From DASZHC01 sp035938215 (GTDB lineage: Bacteria; Verrucomicrobiota; Verrucomicrobiia; Chthoniobacterales; JAFAMB01), in the NCBI GenBank assembly GCA_035938215.1, contig DASZHC010000084.1, forward strand, positions 1-43,648: a DNA stretch of 43,648 nucleotides, read 5' to 3'. The notes under the pieces were generated by a model. That model was not told the origin of the DNA, did not search any database, and saw only the letters and a list, made by a program, of their open reading frames with translations. Positions within the stretch are counted from its first letter, which is position 1. The number at the start of each line of letters is the position of its first letter. The translations under genes were made by a program, and so were the position numbers. Shown here piece by piece: positions 40,315 through 43,648 of this stretch.

Positions 40315-42306
40315 ATGCCTCGTGAATATCAACTCAAGAAAATCGCGCCCCTACCATCGAGCGGCATCGACTATCGCGCCGGGTTGAATGATCAACAGTT
40401 TGCCGCTGTCACTTCCGGACCTGGGCCCGCCCTGGTTTTGGCCGGCGCAGGAAGCGGAAAAACGCGGACACTTATCTACCGAGTCGCCTGGCTCCTGGAC
40501 AACGGAGTCGAACCCCAATCCATCTTGTTGCTTACCTTTACAAACAGAGCTGCGCGCGAGATGCTGGCAAGGGTTTCTGCGCTTCTCCCCTTGGAAACGC
40601 GGGGAATCTGGGGCGGGACCTTTCATTCGATCGGAAACCGACTCTTACGGAGGCATGCTCGCGAAATTGGTTTCCAGCCCGGCTTTTCGATCATGGATCG
40701 GGAAGACCAGCAGGATTTGATTGCTTCAGTGCTCGCATCTTCGGGAATTGACACCAAAGAAATCCGCTTTCCTACCGCCGAAGTGCTGGGTGATATTTTC
40801 AGCTTCTCGCTGAATACAGATCGGCCGTTAGCGAAAGTGATCGGCGAAAAGTACAAAAGATTTTTGCGGCTGACGAATCAGATCGAATTCATTCAAAAAA
40901 AGTACGAAGAACGAAAGCGCGGTGCGAACACGGTGGACTTTGACGATCTGCTCTCAAAGTGCGTCCAACTTCTCGAAGAGGATCCGGGCGCAGCTGAATT
41001 TTACCAGCGATATTTTCAGTTTATCCTCGTCGATGAATACCAGGACACGAACAAACTTCAGTCCCGCTTCATCGACCTGCTGGCAATGCATCACAAGAGC
41101 GTAATGGTCGTGGGCGACGACGCCCAGTCGATCTATTCCTGGCGGGGAGCTAATTATCAGAACATTCTTGATTTCCCGAAGCGCTATCCCGACGCAATGA
41201 TTTATCGTATCGAGACGAATTATCGCAGCGTTCCCGAGGTTCTGGCAGTAGCAAATGCAGCGATCAAAGCAAATACCAAACAATTCTCAAAAACATTACG
41301 AGCGCACCGCGAGGGTTTTGCCACCAGGCCTGCTTTGGTTCCGCTAATTGACAACAACCAGCAGGCCTTGTTCGTTTGCCAGCGTATTCTCGAATTAAGG
41401 GACGAAGGGATTGACCTCAACGAGATAGCAGTCCTCTATCGCGCCCACTTCCAGTCGTTGGAGTTGCAACTCTCACTAACCCGAGCCGGAATCCCCTTTT
41501 CGATCACCAGCGGGCTCAGATTCTTCGAGCAGGCGCACATTAAGGATGTCGCGGCGTTCATGAAGTTTGTAGTCAATCCGGTCGATGAAGTTGCGTTCAA
41601 GCGCATGGCGCGACTGTTGCCTGGCGTCGCAGTAAAAACAGCGGAGAAGCTTTGGGGACAAGTTTCGTCGGCGCCGGATCCGGAACGCGGCAGCTTTAAA
41701 ACCTGGTTGAGTCGGTGTCGGGTCGCGCCGAAATCGGAGAAGGCATGGCAGCAACTCTGTTATACTCTTGACGAGATTGCTCCTCAGCGACAAGCCATTG
41801 CACCTGCTCGGATGATACGCGTCATCCTAGAAGCAATGTACGATGATTATCTGCAGGCTAAATATGCGAACTATGAGCAACGCCGCGACGATCTCACGAC
41901 GCTTGAGTCGTTCGCCAGGGCGTTTCAGGATCCAATTGAGTTTCTAAGTCAGTTATCGCTCTTGGCAACCAGCGACACGGAAAGGGTAGGTGATCCGGAA
42001 GAGGAGACGGAGAAGGTCACGTTATCGACGATTCACCAGGCTAAAGGATTGGAATGGAGAGCGGTCTTTGTGGTCTGGTTAGCGGACGGAATGTTCCCGA
42101 GTTCGCGTTCGCTCGAATCCCTTGATGCTATAGAAGAAGAACGCCGGTTATTTTATGTCGCGGTCACCAGAGCCAAGGACGAGCTTTATCTCTCCTACCC
42201 GGCTTTTTGGCCGAGCGGTTCGCTCGATAATCAGCTTCAACGTCCTTCCCGTTTCCTGAAGGAGATACCGGCAGACCTTCTTGAGGAATGGAGAGTGGGC
42301 ATGTAA
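40315..42306 (+). CDS. UvrD/PcrA/Rep-type superfamily 1 DNA helicase
   Basis: 3'-5' helicase for repair or replication restart. ATG 40315 gives 663 residues; a TTG at 40282 is an alternative. Motifs in order: GLNDQQFAAV (Q motif), LAGAGSGKTRTLIYR (Walker A), LTFTNRAAREM, the GTFHSIGNRLLRRHA run, DEYQDTN (Walker B), GDDAQSIYSWRGA, TNYRSVPEVL, VTLSTIHQAKGLEW and EERRLFYVAVTRAKDELYL. The protein ends soon after the last motif and lacks the C-terminal Tudor-like extension of UvrD/PcrA. So it is a helicase core; assignment to UvrD, PcrA or Rep is not settled. Lies divergent from rpsO. Confidence 0.9.
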   Translation: MPREYQLKKIAPLPSSGIDYRAGLNDQQFAAVTSGPGPALVLAGAGSGKTRTLIYRVAWLLDNGVEPQSILLLTFTNRAAREMLARVSALLPLETRGIWGGTFHSIGNRLLRRHAREIGFQPGFSIMDREDQQDLIASVLASSGIDTKEIRFPTAEVLGDIFSFSLNTDRPLAKVIGEKYKRFLRLTNQIEFIQKKYEERKRGANTVDFDDLLSKCVQLLEEDPGAAEFYQRYFQFILVDEYQDTNKLQSRFIDLLAMHHKSVMVVGDDAQSIYSWRGANYQNILDFPKRYPDAMIYRIETNYRSVPEVLAVANAAIKANTKQFSKTLRAHREGFATRPALVPLIDNNQQALFVCQRILELRDEGIDLNEIAVLYRAHFQSLELQLSLTRAGIPFSITSGLRFFEQAHIKDVAAFMKFVVNPVDEVAFKRMARLLPGVAVKTAEKLWGQVSSAPDPERGSFKTWLSRCRVAPKSEKAWQQLCYTLDEIAPQRQAIAPARMIRVILEAMYDDYLQAKYANYEQRRDDLTTLESFARAFQDPIEFLSQLSLLATSDTERVGDPEEETEKVTLSTIHQAKGLEWRAVFVVWLADGMFPSSRSLESLDAIEEERRLFYVAVTRAKDELYLSYPAFWPSGSLDNQLQRPSRFLKEIPADLLEEWRVGM

Positions 42307-42393
42307 AAGGATGCTTTAAGAACTGACGCCCTCTAAATTTGGGCGACAAACCTCTTCCTGGCATGCTACGGTGTTTTCACCGAATCTGATCTC

Positions 42394-43440
42394 GTGAGTC
42401 GTTATATACGCGCCATTTATGCGCCCCTCGTTGGGCAGCGCCTTAGTAATCAGGAAATGCTCGACGCTATCTCTTCGCGGTTTGAAAAATTGGAAGCCGA
42501 TGATGCCGAAAAGACCTCCCTATTCGATTTTGTTCGTTTGCTCTTGATCGGGAATCGGCATCGTTACAATCAAGCGGGTGGGAAGTTTCTGTCGATGGAT
42601 GGCTTCGTAGAGCATGCTGCCGCCTTTTCCCGTGCAGTTGAGGAGTCGACTTCGGCAATCGCTGCAGAGATTCTTAAGGAACCTCCTCAACAGCCTTTTG
42701 ACGCAGTATTCGGCGTTTCGAGTGAAGGTCTGCTTCTGCCGGGAATCGCCGAGTTGACTGCCTCCAAGCTGCCAAATCTGATCGGCCGAACCGCGACGCA
42801 GATGGACTTCGGAAACGGCGGCTGCACGGCTAGCGTGCGCGCAATCCAGTTGGTAAACAATTTATCCGCCGATTTTCGCAATGTTCTGATCGTTGTCATG
42901 GAGCCGACATCGACTCTTCTTGACCCGAAAAGTACCGCTCGCTCCAATTGGCAAGGTATCTGCACTTTCGGCGACGGCTGTGCCGGCGTTTGGATCTCGA
43001 ACGAACCGGGAGAAGGAGCCGTAGAGCTTGGAAATTTGAGATCTTGGAGAGGTGATGCAATTGACCTGATCCGGTGGGATTGGGGAAGTGATTACTATCG
43101 ATTTGGGATCGCGGAACTTGAACAATTCGAGAGCAGAGTGCGGGGGCACGTGCTGGAGGCTATCAATGTTTTGCAGCTGGCAAAGGACCCGGAAGCTTCC
43201 TGGGCAATTCATCCCGCCGGAATAATGCTGCTGCTGAGCCTTGCCAAGAAACTGGGTCTTTCCAGGGTGGCTCTCGAGCCATCGCTTTCCCATTTCAAGG
43301 CGTGTTCGAACATGAGTAGTGCCAGTATCTTGCATATTTTAAAGAACATCTTAGGATGCGCCAAACCAGGCCAGGCGATCCGATGGCTTTCAATGGGAGC
43401 CGGCTTTCATGTTACAAGCGGAACCGGTATTCGAGTGTGA
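42394..43440 (+). CDS. Type III polyketide synthase / FabH-like thiolase-fold enzyme
   Basis: Condensing enzyme of the chalcone-synthase/KAS III superfamily. 348 residues from a GTG start; no strong ribosome site is seen. The catalytic triad is visible: C144 in DFGNGGCTASVRAIQ, H273 in WAIHPAGIMLLLSLAKKLGL, N306 in KACSNMSSASILHIL. HPAG and SNMSSAS are closer to type III PKS (HPGG, GNMSSA) than to FabH, and the end LSMGAGFHVTSGTGI resembles the GFGPGLT loop. An acyl carrier protein gene follows 9 bases later, so it may take an ACP-bound substrate, unlike most CoA-using type III PKS. Likely products would be alkylresorcinol-, pyrone- or beta-ketoacyl-type lipids; not provable here. Confidence 0.82.
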   Translation: MSRYIRAIYAPLVGQRLSNQEMLDAISSRFEKLEADDAEKTSLFDFVRLLLIGNRHRYNQAGGKFLSMDGFVEHAAAFSRAVEESTSAIAAEILKEPPQQPFDAVFGVSSEGLLLPGIAELTASKLPNLIGRTATQMDFGNGGCTASVRAIQLVNNLSADFRNVLIVVMEPTSTLLDPKSTARSNWQGICTFGDGCAGVWISNEPGEGAVELGNLRSWRGDAIDLIRWDWGSDYYRFGIAELEQFESRVRGHVLEAINVLQLAKDPEASWAIHPAGIMLLLSLAKKLGLSRVALEPSLSHFKACSNMSSASILHILKNILGCAKPGQAIRWLSMGAGFHVTSGTGIRV

Positions 43441-43449
43441 CTCAAGAGT

Positions 43450-43648
43450 ATGATTGACCGTAAAGCAGTGTTAGAGGCTATGAAGGAATTTTTTGCGGAG
43501 AATTTTCCGAATGTTCCGCGGGATCACATAGAGACGATGAAAGCGAGCGATGTGATTCAACAGAGTCTCGACCTGGTGGAGTTTGTCCTGCATCTGGAAG
43601 AAAAGCTTGGCCTGGAGATAAACATCAACACTCTTGGTGAAAAGCTTA
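43450..43648 (+). CDS. Acyl carrier protein (cut by window edge)
   Basis: First 66 codons of a small carrier protein. The ATG is at 43450. The phosphopantetheine Ser is S39 in VIQQSLDLVEFVLHLEEKLG; the usual Asp before the Ser is Gln, a mild variation. The rest fits an ACP helix bundle (LEAMKEFFAENFP at the start). It is in one transcript with the type III PKS-like gene and is probably its partner. Confidence 0.85.
   Translation, partial: MIDRKAVLEAMKEFFAENFPNVPRDHIETMKASDVIQQSLDLVEFVLHLEEKLGLEININTLGEKL

Overview
The window is a bacterial chromosome segment, most likely from a soil or freshwater Verrucomicrobiota (Spartobacteria/Chthoniobacter-like). This is inferred from tandem DUF6600 secreted proteins, an alternative complex III (ACIII)-caa3 oxidase super-operon, a GltX lacking the Cys/His-rich insertion, and a PafA-like Pup-ligase homologue outside Actinobacteria. 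No rRNA, tRNA, CRISPR array, phage gene or intact transposase was seen.

Layout. 1-2594 (minus): start of a GspE/PilB-type ATPase, then aroE and gltX. 2761-6469 (plus): two DUF6600 secreted proteins with low-complexity repeat tails. 6555-9743 (plus): a PafA/Dop-superfamily protein and pncB. 9763-12437: a decayed block with deletion-scarred livF, livG, livM and allantoin racemase remnants, an apparently intact puuE allantoinase, and a garR/glxR scrap. Together these look like a dismantled purine (allantoin to glyoxylate) catabolism locus lying between pncB and pncA. 12539-14810: pncA, a cytidylate-kinase-like gene and GDP-L-fucose synthase. 14945-18337 (plus): ribBA, ribH, nusB and ftsY, interrupted by REP-like hairpins. 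18457-18988: a cupin gene broken by a one-base frameshift.

19315-37051 (minus) is one tightly packed respiratory operon, read right to left: actA, actB, actC, actD, actE, actF, a small membrane protein, a ccoN-like gene, a ccoO-like gene, a monohaem cytochrome c, ctaC, ctaD, ctaA, ctaB, a 38-residue membrane peptide, ctaE, a Sco homologue and a CPGCK lipoprotein candidate. ACIII oxidises quinol, c-type cytochromes carry the electrons, and the caa3-type CtaCDE reduces oxygen; CtaA, CtaB and Sco supply haem A and copper. The ccoN-like subunit has lost the CuB histidines, the haem b3 histidine and one low-spin haem histidine, yet its CcoO-like and cytochrome c partners keep their haem sites.

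37466-40145 (minus): the classic rpsO-pnp pair. 40315-43648 (plus): a UvrD/PcrA-type helicase, a type III PKS/FabH-like thiolase-fold enzyme, and an acyl carrier protein cut by the window edge.

The strongest leads are the cofactor-stripped CcoN homologue inside the ACIII-caa3 operon, the covarying REP-like hairpin family at 16.2-20.4 kb, the Sco homologue with a shifted cysteine pair, the PafA-like ligase without visible Pup or proteasome genes, and the scarred allantoin locus.
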